NCBI GenBank assembly: GCA_021495925.1
Contig: JAKEKT010000004.1
Coordinates: forward strand, 310,001 to 374,000
Reading direction: 5' to 3'
Length of the DNA stretch: 64,000 nt
From: Diplodia intermedia
Lineage: Eukaryota > Ascomycota > Dothideomycetes > Botryosphaeriales > Botryosphaeriaceae
In this document: positions 32,884 to 43,348 of the stretch, in pieces
How the letters are laid out: each line of letters begins with the position of its first letter
Position numbering within the stretch: position 1 is the stretch's first letter
The notes under the pieces: model-generated
Database searches by the model: none
What the model was told of the DNA's origin: nothing
What the model saw: only the letters and a program-made list of their open reading frames with translations
Translations under genes and position numbers: made by a program

Positions 32884-34134
32884 TTAGGGTGTCTACTCGA
32901 ATGATTGGACCAGTCGCCAAGCTGTTCCTTTCTGGGGGTGAATCAATGATTAGGAAGGGGGCAGATAATGAAGCTGAAAAAGGCACTTTCCAAGATCATC
33001 GAAATTAGCCGAGCTCGGAACCTTTAGGCCAATAGTGTGAAAAGATTTGTTGGTGGCTAGGGAGGATCGTCTTCTTTTCGTTGTAATGGAGATTGATTAC
33101 TGCGGTTGCGTGCACCTCGTGCCGCGTGCGGATTCCGAGCATGCATCTCCCATATCACATAGGTTGTCAGCTGTCAAAAATAGGAGCCATTGTTAGGTTT
33201 CACATGCATTCGGGAACAAGAAGTTGCAGCAGCTGAAGGAGGTGGGGTGTGGATTTCATCGTCTGAGATTGACTGAGCTCCTGGAGCTATCCTCGAGTTG
33301 TACTTGCATCAGGGTCAACATCTCGCGAGCCTATGAAAGGGTAACGACCAGTTGAGAGTAGGATCAGTTGCGATACTGACGCACACTCGCTGCAGTGCCT
33401 CCTGTACCAACATACATAGAACTCCTAAGTCGGAGGTCGCTAAGGGATGACACGCAGGTTTTTGGAGGACACGGGTGACGGGAGTCTCAAGATCGCAACG
33501 AAAGTAGTACGACTCAATTTTACTTAAACATTGAAATGTATATCCAAGCATTCGAATATATCGTTTTGCTACGAAGGGTGAGCGCGAGTATCAGAGTGCG
33601 TTGAACGTGGATTAGCCAGCCAGAACTTGGCGCAGACCTGCCTCATATACGTCTTCGCTATGGCTCCAATTCAGTTGACACGGCTCTCGGAGTTCTTGAA
33701 CGACGTTGTAATGGGAGTTGAAGCGGAACTGAAATACTGAACTAGACGAACAACAACACATGACGGAATATTTTCGCGTCCGCTGCAAGCCACTTTCATG
33801 TGCACTTCAAAGGCCATTTTGATGCCAGAATCGAAACTCAGCGGGCTTGTTGGCCGTTAACATGGAACCTGTGTTCCGCACTGTCGAGAGGGACTGCACT
33901 TCTAGGGCTTCCGTCAAGTCTCAACATGGTAGACTTCGACCGGCACAAAGGGGCCTTTAAAAGCCGTTTACTTGATATACAACACGAAGAGGCTCAGGGG
34001 TATACTAACCTAACCAATAACTCCATACAAATGCATGCACAGACACCAATAAACACCGACCAGCAGCACCACCTCTCGGCCAAGACGAAGGACGTGTTCC
34101 TAGTCAGTCAGTCAACACGAACCGACCGATAGCC
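32884..34134. other. low-GC gap, perhaps more gene remains
   Basis: A minus-strand frame at 33551-33315 (DLETPVTRVLQKPACHPL...) looks coding-like but has no clear start, partner exon or family. Otherwise nothing is seen. The right end lies downstream of the CSN8-like gene and should hold its 3' UTR. Confidence 0.4.
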
Positions 34135-35163
34135 TCACCTTGCTTTCGGGCGGCGGATAACGACCTTATCCCCTTCTTGAAGGTCCCACCCGACCCCGCT
34201 CTTTACGAGTTGATCCCAGTCCCGGCCAGTGCACTTCTCGATGTACCCCTTTTCCGCGCCGAAGTAGCTCCTACCAATGCACTTGAGGGCGTGGAGGCGG
34301 ATCTCGTCCTCCTTGAACTCCATGATGCGCTTCTGGTAGCCGTCGACCTGCTTGTGCAGCTGCCAGAAGCTGATCCAATCATCCATGACCAGCGCCCGGA
34401 GCAGGCGATCGACACGACCCGTCGGGTCTGCATAGGCGAGCCCGAGCCTCGACCTGTGCGCAAAGGCGGACGCAAGCTCTCCCTGGCGACAGGCCAAGTC
34501 GAGGACATAGTAGCCGGCGAACTCGTTGAACTCGGAGCTGGTCATGGGGGTCTGGGTGTGGATGGCGTTGAGCAGATAGCGCAGGGCGGGAAGGTAGGAC
34601 TCCCACGACTTGGTGAGGATGGCGGCGTGGATGATGAAGATGTAGGCGCGCTGGGCGAAGCGGTCGGTACGGTGGGAGGCTACGATGGCTTCGCGGAGCT
34701 TGCGCATGGCAGAGAGGATGGTGCCGAGCTCGGCGGTGGTGTTGCGCGAGGAGATGGACGGCGATTCGAGCGTCTGCGATGCGTCGCGCTTAGTCGGGCG
34801 GATGGTCGAGGGCGTCTGCGGCACCGTCTTCGGCGAGGCCAGAGAAGGGCGCGGGCGCTTTGGAACGTTAAGGGGAGACGGGGACTGGGATACTTTCGGG
34901 GCCGGGCTGGCGGTGGTCTGAGAGACGGACATGGCGGCGAACTGCTCGGCCAGCTTCTCGCCGCCGCCTGACGCGGCGCAGAACTTCATGTAGCGGTCGA
35001 CGATCTTGTTGTAGAAGGTCTCTTGGGCGCGGAAGTCATTGAGTCTGGCGGGCGTTAGAGAGAAAGCAACGAGGGCCAAGGCCAGGCTTTCCTTGTCTCG
35101 CCCTTGGAAGGCAGGCCGTAGGCCTCGAGCGGGTCCGAGGGGCCGGGCTTGAGCCTGCTCCAT
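34135..35163 (-). CDS. CSN8/PSMD8/EIF3K-like (PCI-type) domain protein
   Basis: A single frame encodes 342 aa. The N-terminal third has low complexity with many Pro/Ser/Thr. The C-terminal part is helical: FAGYYVLDLACRQGELASAF, DDWISFWQLHKQVDGYQKRI, EIRLHALKCIGRSYF, then GWDLQEGDKVVIRR. The pattern of helices followed by a short basic strand end resembles the CSN8/PSD8/EIF3K family, found in the COP9 signalosome, the proteasome lid and eIF3. Which complex, if any, it joins is not clear. The N-terminus is doubtful: an alternative frame starting with MSAQQRPVGRRGPS (from about 35210) reads LDPLEAYGLPSKG-like sequence over the same bases, and I found no good splice to join it. The PAQR gene starts 232 bp away in the opposite direction. 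Confidence 0.65.
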   Translation of the reverse strand: MEQAQARPLGPARGLRPAFQGRDKESLALALVAFSLTPARLNDFRAQETFYNKIVDRYMKFCAASGGGEKLAEQFAAMSVSQTTASPAPKVSQSPSPLNVPKRPRPSLASPKTVPQTPSTIRPTKRDASQTLESPSISSRNTTAELGTILSAMRKLREAIVASHRTDRFAQRAYIFIIHAAILTKSWESYLPALRYLLNAIHTQTPMTSSEFNEFAGYYVLDLACRQGELASAFAHRSRLGLAYADPTGRVDRLLRALVMDDWISFWQLHKQVDGYQKRIMEFKEDEIRLHALKCIGRSYFGAEKGYIEKCTGRDWDQLVKSGVGWDLQEGDKVVIRRPKAR

Positions 35164-35394
35164 TGCATCGACGGGCCTCGACGGCCGACGGGGCGTTGCT
35201 GGGCGCTCATTGCGGGCGGCGATACGCGGCGGACCGGCCTGCGGGATGGGACGGTGCCAGCAGGAGGAAGCAAGCGGGCGGCGCGCAATGGAGGGGCCGG
35301 GGATTGGCGGGGTGGTGTTGAGCGGCAGGCGCGGGCCTCACGTCACCCGCACGAGCCAGGCGGGTTCCTGCACTCAACACCTCTCTTCATAGCC

Positions 35395-36434
35395 ATGAGT
35401 GCGGTCAAGGACGCCACGGCGGCGGCACAGCGCGCCGAGAAGAGCCTGGAAACCCGCCTTACTCTGCTCTGGCACGAAATCGCCCCGTGGCAGCAGGACA
35501 ACCACTACATCCACAGCGGCTATCGCCCCGCCTCCAACTCGTACCGCAACTCGGCCAGGAGCCTCTTCTACATCCACAATGAGACCGTCAACGTCTACAC
35601 CCACCTGCTGGGCGCTGTTGCGGCCGTCTCCGCGGCCTGTGCCCTGTACCGCGCCCTGGGTCCCCGCTATGCCACGGCCACGCACGAGGACGTGGTCATG
35701 TTCGGCTGCTTCTTCCTGGGCGCTACCATTTGCCTGGGCATGAGTGCCACCTTCCACTTGACCAGCAACCACTCGCCGCAGGTTCAGAAGTTTGGCAACA
35801 AGCTGGACTACATGGGCATCGTGTTCCTGATCTGGGGGAGCTTCATCCCGAGCGTCTACTACGGCCTTCTGCAGCACCCGAGCTATGTGCGCTTCTACTG
35901 GATCATGGTCAGTCCGGACACGCGTCGGAGGAGTGACGTCGAAGGGCTGACACGGGGCAGATCACGACCAACAGCGTCGCGTGCGCGGTTGCTGCCGTGT
36001 TGGACAAGTTCCGGTCGCCGGCTTTCCGTCCGATCCGCGCCGCCATGTTCGTCGCCCTCGGCCTGTCCGCCATCTTCCCGGTCGTGAGCGGACTCAAGCT
36101 GTACGGGCTCCAGGCCTTGAGGGAAAGGATCGCCCTCGACTGGCTGGTTGCGCATGGGCTCATGTACATCACCGGTGCGGCTATATATGCCGTAAGATTT
36201 TCCGATGCTCGTCTCGCCGGCTGTGTCCTGACATAGCTCCAGATCCGATTTCCCGAACGCATTTGGCCGGGCCGCTTTGACATCTGGGGAAGCTCGCACC
36301 AGATATTCCATGTGCTGGTGCTGTGTGCTGCAGCCACCCACCTGGTCGGCATGATCAAAGCTTTCGACTTCCAGCACTCGCAGCCCTATGTCACGTCGGA
36401 CCGTCTGCACCTGCTAGACCTGCCCTGGTTCTGA
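35395..36434 (+). CDS. PAQR/haemolysin-III family membrane protein (adiponectin-receptor-like, IZH type)
   Basis: Three exons (35395-35907, 35961-36191, 36243-36434) encode 311 aa. Seven hydrophobic segments are predicted. Conserved features are HSGYRPASNSY before the membrane core, NETVNVYTHLLGA with the first metal-ligand region, SATFHLTSNHS (second His region), LDYMGIVFLIWGSF, and the C-terminal SSHQIFHVLVLCAAATH with two likely zinc-binding His residues. Introns are 53 and 51 nt with GTCAGT/GTAAGA donors. Yeast relatives (Izh1-4) affect sterol and zinc homeostasis, and PAQR proteins of this kind act as ceramidase-like receptors. The protein should sit in the ER or plasma membrane. Confidence 0.93.
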
Positions 36435-37442
36435 GGCCCTTTTGGGAAGCCGCGAGGCCCGAGCGGCGCAGGCCTGCCCAAAGCATACGACTGCTCGTAT
36501 CGAGAGTATTGTGCCGTCTGCCAGAGCGACAGAGCGAGATCAGCGGACATGAGATCAAGATAGATAGATATGAATAGAAGTGGAGAAGCAAGGCAGAAGA
36601 CGGCGTCGGGAGCGGCTGGCCCATGCGGCGGCCGCCCCTTGGCCGAGGGCTGGTGGCTGGGCCCGTCCGCAGCCACACACGCTCCTTTCATTTCCGAACA
36701 CCAACGCCTTCTCCGCAACAGCCGCCTGACCGGTGCATAGGGCTACGTCAATCCCCCAGGTCGTCGCCATCAGCAGAAACATGCAGCTCGGCATGGCGGA
36801 GGCCGCGTGCACCCATGCGCCTTTCAGCCGCATCGCCCATGCAGGCCTCGTTAGCGCGCTCGCGCTCGCACGCGCAGACACCAGACGACCGCCAGGCCGA
36901 CGGCGGGTCCAACCGTTGCCCACGGATCGCACGCCGTACGCCACGTAGACCCGGTCCAGCCCTGGAGCAAGGAGAAGCTGCCAATCTCGCTGGGCGAGTG
37001 GGTGGCGTCCCGGGAGAGGCTGTGCGGACTGCAAGCCGCCGTGCCTCTCCCGACACCACCGGAAAACGCGCCTCATTCCCGCAGCCCCCGTCAGCCGCAG
37101 GCCAGCTGCCGGCCCCAGCAATGGAAATACTGTTTCTCCTGTCTCATTCCGCCCCCCTTCCCCTGCCCGCCGCCATTAATTCGCTCCGCCGCGTCCACCT
37201 TTACGAGATTAGCCCGATGGCCCGCTAGGATCACGGCCGCACACCCCTGCGGCTGATCATCGACGTGGAGCCTTCCAGGCGCCCACGTTTCTATTTATTC
37301 ATATAAGCCATGCCTCTCCTGCCCGCTCTTCTCTCCACCTCCACCCGTCCTCTCTCCCACACTCATTCACTCCGCGGTCCATTGGCGCCGTAGTCGTTCG
37401 TTTTTGCAACCTCACAATCGTTAATACCTTAATCTTTCCACC
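36435..37442. other. intergenic, promoter of the GH17 gene at the right end
   Basis: The left part holds the 3' UTR of the PAQR gene. The right 200 bases have a TATA-like element and CT-rich leader. No gene is supported. Confidence 0.55.
37301..37307 (+). promoter_or_regulatory. TATA-like element of the GH17 gene
   Basis: ATATAAG lies about 135 bp before the GH17 start codon, preceded by TATTTATTC and followed by a pyrimidine-rich leader. This is the usual arrangement in strongly expressed fungal genes. Confidence 0.5.
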
Positions 37443-38318
37443 ATGAAGTACTCTGCCGCCGCCGTTCTGCTCGCGAGCGCTGCCCCTCTGGCCAGCGCCT
37501 TCCGCAAGGGCTTCAACATCGGCGCCACCAACGCCGACGGCAGCTGCAAGACCCAGGCGCAGTGGGCCCAGGACTTCAAGGGCATGAAGAACCTGCCCGG
37601 CAACTTCAAGGACGTGCGTGTCTACGCCGCCTCGGACTGCAACACCCTCGAGCTGGCTGTTCCCGCCGCCGTGGCCGCCGACGTGCAGCTCCTGGTCGGC
37701 ATCTGGACCGAGGACGACGCCCACTACAGCGCCGAGAAGGCGGCGCTGGAGGCGGCCATCAGCAAGCACGGTGTCTCGTGGATCTCGGCCGTCTCGGTCG
37801 GCAGCGAGGACCTGTACCGCGGCGACACCACCGCCTCCAAGCTGGCCCAGCAGGTCTACGACGTGCGCGGCATGATCTCGCAGGACAAGTACGGCGGCAA
37901 GGGCATCTGGGTCGGCCACGTCGACACGTACAACGCGTGGAACGCCTCGTCGGCCGACCTCATCCAGGCCGTCGACTTCCTCGGCGTCGACGCCTACCCC
38001 TACTGGCAGGGCGTCACCCCCGACCAGGGCCAGCAGACCTTCCAGAAGGCCCTCGACGACACCCAGGCCTTCATTGACCAGTACAACCCGGCCGCCCACC
38101 TGTGGATCACCGAGACCGGCTGGCCCACCGCCGGCCCCAACTTCGGCAACTCGGTCGCCAACAAGGCCAACGCCAAGACCTTCTGGGACGCCGTCCTGTG
38201 CAAGTACGCCGCCCAGTACTCCATTTGGTGGTACACCCTGCACGACACCTCCACCGAGGCCCAGGACTTCGGTGTCGTTGACGACAACTTCGGCGCCCTC
38301 TTCGACCTCGCCTGCTAA
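37443..38318 (+). CDS. secreted glycoside hydrolase family 17 glucanase
   Basis: An intronless frame encodes 291 aa. A signal peptide ends at about residue 19 (LASA). The mature protein starts FRKGFNIGATN. The GH17 catalytic pair is visible: Glu122 (acid/base, in VSVGSEDLYRG) and Glu224 (nucleophile, in WITETGWPT). FLGVDAYPYWQG is another family block. The protein has no GPI signal and no carbohydrate-binding module, so it is a short secreted endo-1,3-beta-glucanase-like or glucan-remodelling enzyme acting on the cell wall. Third codon positions are almost all C or G, more extreme than most neighbours, pointing to high expression. Confidence 0.93.
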   Translation: MKYSAAAVLLASAAPLASAFRKGFNIGATNADGSCKTQAQWAQDFKGMKNLPGNFKDVRVYAASDCNTLELAVPAAVAADVQLLVGIWTEDDAHYSAEKAALEAAISKHGVSWISAVSVGSEDLYRGDTTASKLAQQVYDVRGMISQDKYGGKGIWVGHVDTYNAWNASSADLIQAVDFLGVDAYPYWQGVTPDQGQQTFQKALDDTQAFIDQYNPAAHLWITETGWPTAGPNFGNSVANKANAKTFWDAVLCKYAAQYSIWWYTLHDTSTEAQDFGVVDDNFGALFDLAC

Positions 38319-38841
38319 ATGGTTGATTGATTTGATGTACGAGAATGTGTCTCTTTGGAGACGGGCAACGTTCTACAAATTTAAGAGATGATCTGGGTGG
38401 GAAATCAATAGAAAACTCATGCGATTTGCGAGTAGACGTCTAATGTGTGGTCGCCAAACATTTGAACTTCAATGTAAATATCTTGACAACATACAAACCT
38501 TTCACGTGAAAATGATGTGGTACGTGAGATTACATCGAGTCGTTTACAGATATGCATCGCCAAGAACGACGTTAATCTGATGTCCAGATGTGTTTGTCCA
38601 ATTTGCACTAACATCTAGCCTCAAATATTGCAATGTCTTTTATAGACACGGACGGAAAAAGGTTCGTATCATCTACTGTAGCTCCGAAAATCATATCCTT
38701 CGCTGTTCGTTGCGCAATCGCAACCTTAACATTAAGCTTAACCCAATAATTTCGTAACCCATAAACCAGGATTGCTCCTTCTATAATACATGGGAACTGT
38801 CGTTCTGACCACTCTAGTTTGCTTGTTTGTTTATTTATTGC
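38319..38841. other. AT-rich 3' flank
   Basis: A strong fall in GC begins just after the GH17 stop. No frames, repeats or RNA genes are recognised. Confidence 0.5.
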
Positions 38842-39122
38842 TTACTGGGCAGGCCTCTCGTTGATCTCCTGGCCGCCAACGTTGACCTGCTCGCCGGGGA
38901 TGTTGGAGGTGTATGAGTCGCCGGCAACGGGGGCATCGCCCGGTGGACCGCTCTCCTTGTGCGCCGGTGCGTCGCCAGCGCCGAGGCCGTGGGCTGCAAA
39001 GAGCGTCAGCTTGTAGAACTGACGGGGGGGAACACGTCACGTACACTGCGCCTGCTGCTTCAAGAACTTCTCGCTGGGGCCCTGGCCGCCGGGAACCTTG
39101 GAGTGAGGCACATTGATTCGAA
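38842..39122 (-). pseudogene. small gene with a broken or mis-spliced reading frame
   Basis: Reading the minus strand, 39122-39046 gives INVPHSKVPGGQGPSEKFL and KQQAQ. After 27 bases, 39018-38842 gives FYKLTLFAAHGLGAGDAPAH... to NERPAQ and a TAA. The two parts are in the same frame, but the 27 bases include a TGA. They begin TGTACGTGACG and end CCGTCAG, so they look like an intron, but one far below the usual size, and removing the 26-nt GT..AG part shifts the frame. No ATG lies in frame upstream. Either a first exon is missed or the gene is damaged. Family not recognised. Confidence 0.4.
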
Positions 39123-39750
39123 TGGGTTGGTCTCTTGTTTAATACGGGGAACGTGGAAGAGGGACGGTTGGATTGAGTGATTGCTGATAGGTCTGTCGTT
39201 GCCTTTCCGTATACAAATATATGGATGTACCGACGGGACGCAGACTGGTGACGTCACAACCGTCGCCCCGCCTGCCCTTGACTGGAGACTGATGATATCC
39301 CCGGCGATAGAGGAGTTGAGAAGCAGTTCGCCATGATGAAGTGGAGACGAGACGAGACCGACAATCCGCGGGGGGATTGTTAGCAAGTGACAACAAAGCG
39401 ATAACCGAGTTTAGACGTCATCACCCGTGCAAGCGTCCCAATATGTATGCCGCATTCCCTCCCGCCGAGCCTCATACAAGTGGCGGAATGGCGCAACGGC
39501 CTGGAGCATGCCGATCATATTATCAAGATTGCTCTATTGGTTCTATGCGAGCGTGCATTCAGGTAGTAGTACATAATCCCGAGGTCCAGCCATCGTTTAT
39601 GCAGTCAAATCCGCATCCACAGTCGTGAGGCGCGTGCTTTTACCCTCTTCTACGACGATTACAAGGTTCGTAAGTCAAATAAAAAAACAACGAGAGAAGG
39701 GTTTGGGTTGGGAAGCTCCCCCCCCGATTTTCTTGGGGACGACCCTTTTT
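39123..39750. other. intergenic, no gene seen
   Basis: It should hold the promoter of the small broken gene and the 3' UTR of the GPHR gene. A pyrimidine/purine-rich run flanks 39720. Confidence 0.5.
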
Positions 39751-41458
39751 TCAACTCATCTTCCCCATCTCCACATCCGCCTCGGCATAGTCGTCGTCCA
39801 AATCCCCGCCCCACTCGCCCATCCTCACCTTCTTCCCCAACCACACGCCCAGCGCCGACGCGACGCACGCGGCCAGGAACCAGCCCTCGAACCAGCGCTC
39901 GACGAAGCCGGGCTCCAGCGGGGCACCGAGGGCCTCGCTGATGACACCGCGGTACTCGGGCGGCAAATTCGAGCGCAGGAGCAGCGCCGAACTGATGACG
40001 TAGGCGGCCGAGATCTGCGACACGATGAGCGCCAGGTTGGAGCGCGCGTGCTGCAGCAGCGCTAGCGCGGGGCCCGCCAGCCTCGACAGCAGCAGGAACG
40101 TCTGCAGCACGCTATTGAAAGACGCTAGTAGCATTACGCCGGCGAGGAGGAACGAGATCTGACGCGACCATGCGGCACGGTCGAGCGAAGGGTCCCAGTG
40201 CTTGGCAAGAAGCGCGAGGATGTTGTTGATCGGGTCGCTGTTGGAGAAATTGGTGCTGGGCGAGTGCAGCCGGCGAAATGTTGTCAGTGTCGTCGCGCCG
40301 ATGCGGTACAGACAGTAGATAGAAAAGATGTAGGAGAATAGGTTAAGCAGGTGGCCTAGCGCCGTCTTGGAGCGTAGCTGCGCCTGGCGCCGGGTCTGCA
40401 TGGCCAGCAACGAATTCGAGAGGCCGGCCGCCATCGTCTCCAGCCCGGAGATCTCGAGCTGCAGACTCTGCCGCTCTTGCTGCTCGGCATTGCCGCGGAT
40501 GCTCCCGATAACCCGCGTCATGAAGCCTTCTTGCGGGTTCTCGGAGAGCCGGCGCTGGACGGCACGGAGTCGGCTTTGCTTCACCTGCAGCATGTCGTTG
40601 GTGGCGTCCAGACCGGCCTGCTTGCGAGCAATGTCTGCCTCGGTGATCTGGTGGCGAAGGCGGTTAGTGAATCATCTGTTTCACACGCGTGGCGGAGCGT
40701 ACCGGCTTTTGCTTGACCCCAAAGTTCTGCCACAAGGAGCTGACGGCGGCAAAGCCGGCAAGGCTGGCCATCAAACTGACGCCAATGACGCCAATGCGCT
40801 CGAGGCAGCCTTCGCTAAAGCTGTGCTTGTTCACGTAGCTCTTTTCGTGCAGGTAGCTGCCCAGCAGCCCCTCGCCCAGCCACCAGAAGGCCAGCAGCCA
40901 AAGCGACATTCCAATGCCCTCCAACAGCCACGCAATCTTGACCCTGCTCCCCTTGGCCGAATCCGTGAAGCTCCATCCTCCGGCCGAGATGACCGAGTGG
41001 ATTTCCAGGGCGGGCGTGATGACCACCATCAGGACCAGCAGCAGCGAGAGGGTGGTGCGGAGCGCGAGGCCGCGAGCGGTCTGGTTGAGCGAGTTCGAGA
41101 TCTCGCAGAGGATGAGCTCGACCAGCACGGCGCTGAGGGCGACGTTGGTCGAGAAGACGATGCCGGCGACGCGCTGGGCGGACGGGGGGCCCAGGTTGCG
41201 GCGCCACGGGTCGCGGAAGGCGACGACGGTAGTGGGCGAGTGCGATTCATGGTGGTGTGGCGGCGAGGACGAGGACGCGGACGACGGCGATAACGGCGAC
41301 TGGGAGCCCGAAAGCAGCGGGAAGAGGCGGTGGTGCACGACCAGGGCGACTACGAGAAAGGTGGCAATGAAGGGCAGGCACGAGAACAGGGTGCTCGACG
41401 CCGAATGGCGCAGGTATTCCGGGGTGCAGTCATCGCAGTCGTCGGCGGAGGGCAGCAT
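39751..41458 (-). CDS. GPHR/GTG-type multi-span membrane protein (Golgi pH regulator family)
   Basis: Exons 41458-40703 and 40647-39751 encode 550 aa. The 55-nt intron has a GTACGC donor, a CTAAC branch and a CAG acceptor. About nine membrane spans are predicted, with two signature parts. The N-terminal half is a GPHR-N type region with LERIGVIGVSLMASLAGFAAV and SSLWQNF. The C-terminal ABA_GPCR-like part has LGHLLNLFSYIFSIYCLYRI, RQISFLLAGVMLLASF and LPPEYRGVISEALG. A soluble coiled stretch lies between (EADIARKQAGLDAT to SENPQEGF). Mammalian GPHR is an anion channel of the Golgi, and plant GTGs are proposed abscisic-acid receptors. The fungal role is probably organelle ion balance. Confidence 0.9.
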
Positions 41459-42267
41459 GGGTCGGCAGCGAGCGAGATGGGGCGGCGAGGCGAGTGGGCG
41501 GCGGGGTTGGGCTTCAGCGGCGAGCGGAGGAGATGTTGGGTGGGAGCGCGAGGACCGAAGGGCGGAGGCAGAGCATTAGATGCGAATTGGAAGCGAAGGG
41601 GATCGGCGTCGAAGGGCGGCTGTCGCAGCTCATGGATACGCCTTGCATCAGCGTCAGAGGCGGAGTCTCCGGACGCGCAACCACCTCGGGCCCCGGCCAC
41701 ACGGCCCACCCCCGGCCAAAACCGCGAAATGACCCCCATTGCGATGCGCAACCGCCGCTTTACGCTGACGAATGCGTGTGCTGGCGCGCCTAGTGTTGCA
41801 TGCGTCTGGTCGCCTGGCCTGGCGGGCCCCAGATTGGGCAACCCGCGGGGCCATCTTAAGGAGCCTCCTTCCCTGCCCGCCAGCTCATCGTGTCGCGTCG
41901 TCGTTTTTACTAATCGCACCTTTACATCCCGATCAGCGCTTCGACTGCCCTTCCATCTCGTCGGACAGTGTCAAGTGGAGCCGTGGACTAGTCTCGCAGA
42001 TTCTGAAATTACTGGAATACCTAATCACTCCGAGCCTTGTCATGTCCGCGCCTGCCAACCCACCACAAAAGAGAAAGCCCGACCCAGCGTTACCGAAGAA
42101 ACTTGCTGGCCATGGCAAAACAGAAAAACTCCTTCATCCCCGGCAACAAAATAGACTTATGATAGCACCAACCCTCCTATTCCGTGTCATCTATACCTGA
42201 CCCATGCCGGCCAGCTCCACTGCAAAAGGGACGAAATCAAAAGAAAGCTGACAAAAGGCAAAAAGAA
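41459..42267. other. intergenic, no gene seen
   Basis: This is the promoter side of the GPHR gene, followed by an A-rich stretch. The T5 and T4 tracts on the minus strand at about 42256-42264 serve as the tRNA-Cys terminator. Open frames are overlapping GC-rich noise. Confidence 0.5.
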
Positions 42268-42353
42268 AGCACCAACCCGGATTTGAACCAGGGACCTCGG
42301 GATGATAACAACTTTCGCTGCAATCCTGCGCTCTACCCCTGAGCTATTGGTGC
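42268..42353 (-). tRNA. tRNA-Cys(GCA), intron-containing
   Basis: The acceptor stem is GCACCAA/TTGGTGC with discriminator T, as expected for Cys tRNAs. The D arm is GCTC-AGGGGTA-GAGC. The anticodon loop is TT-GCA-G, then a 14-nt intron. The anticodon stem CAGGA/TCCCG has one mismatch. The T arm is CCTGG-TTCAAAT-CCGGG. A T5 tract follows. Confidence 0.88.
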
Positions 42354-43348
42354 TTGCTTTGATTTGCTGGATGATGAAAAAAAATTGCTACTTTGGCTTA
42401 TGATTTAACATTTTGCAAGTGAGACACGACTTGCGCGGGATCAGTTGCGCATGGCATTGTCAGCCGTGGCTCTTGCGTCCTTGGGGTTTCCGGCCCATGC
42501 GGCGCTTCTTCCCGTGCGGCCTCTCAGACCCTGGGGTCAAAAAACCTAGGATTCGTAACAATCGGCCGCTTGGTCTAATAGACTTTTCGGTTCCTTATCG
42601 AGGCATCGTCTCGCTCAGGCCATTCAATGCTTAAGTAGCATCTCCAACAGCGATTATTCATTATTAAAGTGTACTACTTGTGGCAGTTTCCAACCGTCCG
42701 TATTGTTCGAACCCTCTGGTCGCTCTCCAGGCGGTTTCGCAATGGTCCCCTAGACCAGTGCTGGATTTTCCAATATGGTTGACTATTTGGCGCTTCTGAG
42801 CGTCTTTCATACCTGTCTGGCTTCGATAGCTGCGGAACAGTACCAGAGCTATACGGCTTTTCCTCCGCAGGTAGTGAGACCACTGGTCCTGCGTCCACTT
42901 TAAGTCACAGGAAACAAGGCAACGACGAGCTTGGGATCATCCGTACGAGACAAAGAGAAATAAATTGTAAACGATTCAGAGTGCATCTGAATTGCCAAGG
43001 AATGGACAGGTTCCACGGGTAGCCACGTGGTCTACCATTGTGAAGGCCTCGGAACAAAAATGAACAAGAGGACAAAAGCGAGAGAAGACATCCACACTGA
43101 TGTCGGAAAGTAGGAACAATAGAAAACGAGAAGGAGTGCCGGCCACCCGCCTCTATAACGCTCTAAGCGAAGCCCAACCACCCTTGAATGACACCTGCCA
43201 CCCAAGAACCTGACCTACATGCCAAAACACGGAACGTTTTATTCTTCAACCATGCCAAAACGCACAAATGTCGAAAATGCCCCCGAAATACACCAACGCC
43301 AGGATATCCTTCCACGGCTGTACAGATGCGAAGGAAAAGTGTTCGATT
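42354..43348. other. intergenic, lower GC
   Basis: It lies between the tRNA-Cys gene and the 3' end of the ubiquitin protease. No frame with family resemblance and no clear repeat were found. It may hold old transposon remains, as is common beside tRNA genes, but I see no terminal repeats. Confidence 0.45.

Noticed and set aside
34177..34971. Plus-strand frame of 264 codons opposite the CSN8-like gene
   Set aside because: It is Gly/Arg/Glu-rich shadow sequence. The minus-strand protein has ordered helical blocks and is the real candidate.
37299..38243. Minus-strand frame of 314 codons opposite the GH17 gene
   Set aside because: It is the antisense shadow of a gene with strong C/G third-position bias. 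Its Gly/Val-rich product is typical of such shadows.
39019..39045. A 26-27 nt intron in the small gene at 38.8-39.1 kb
   Set aside because: It is far below the 44-nt minimum seen elsewhere in the window, and removal of the GT..AG part shifts the frame. It is reported as a break instead.
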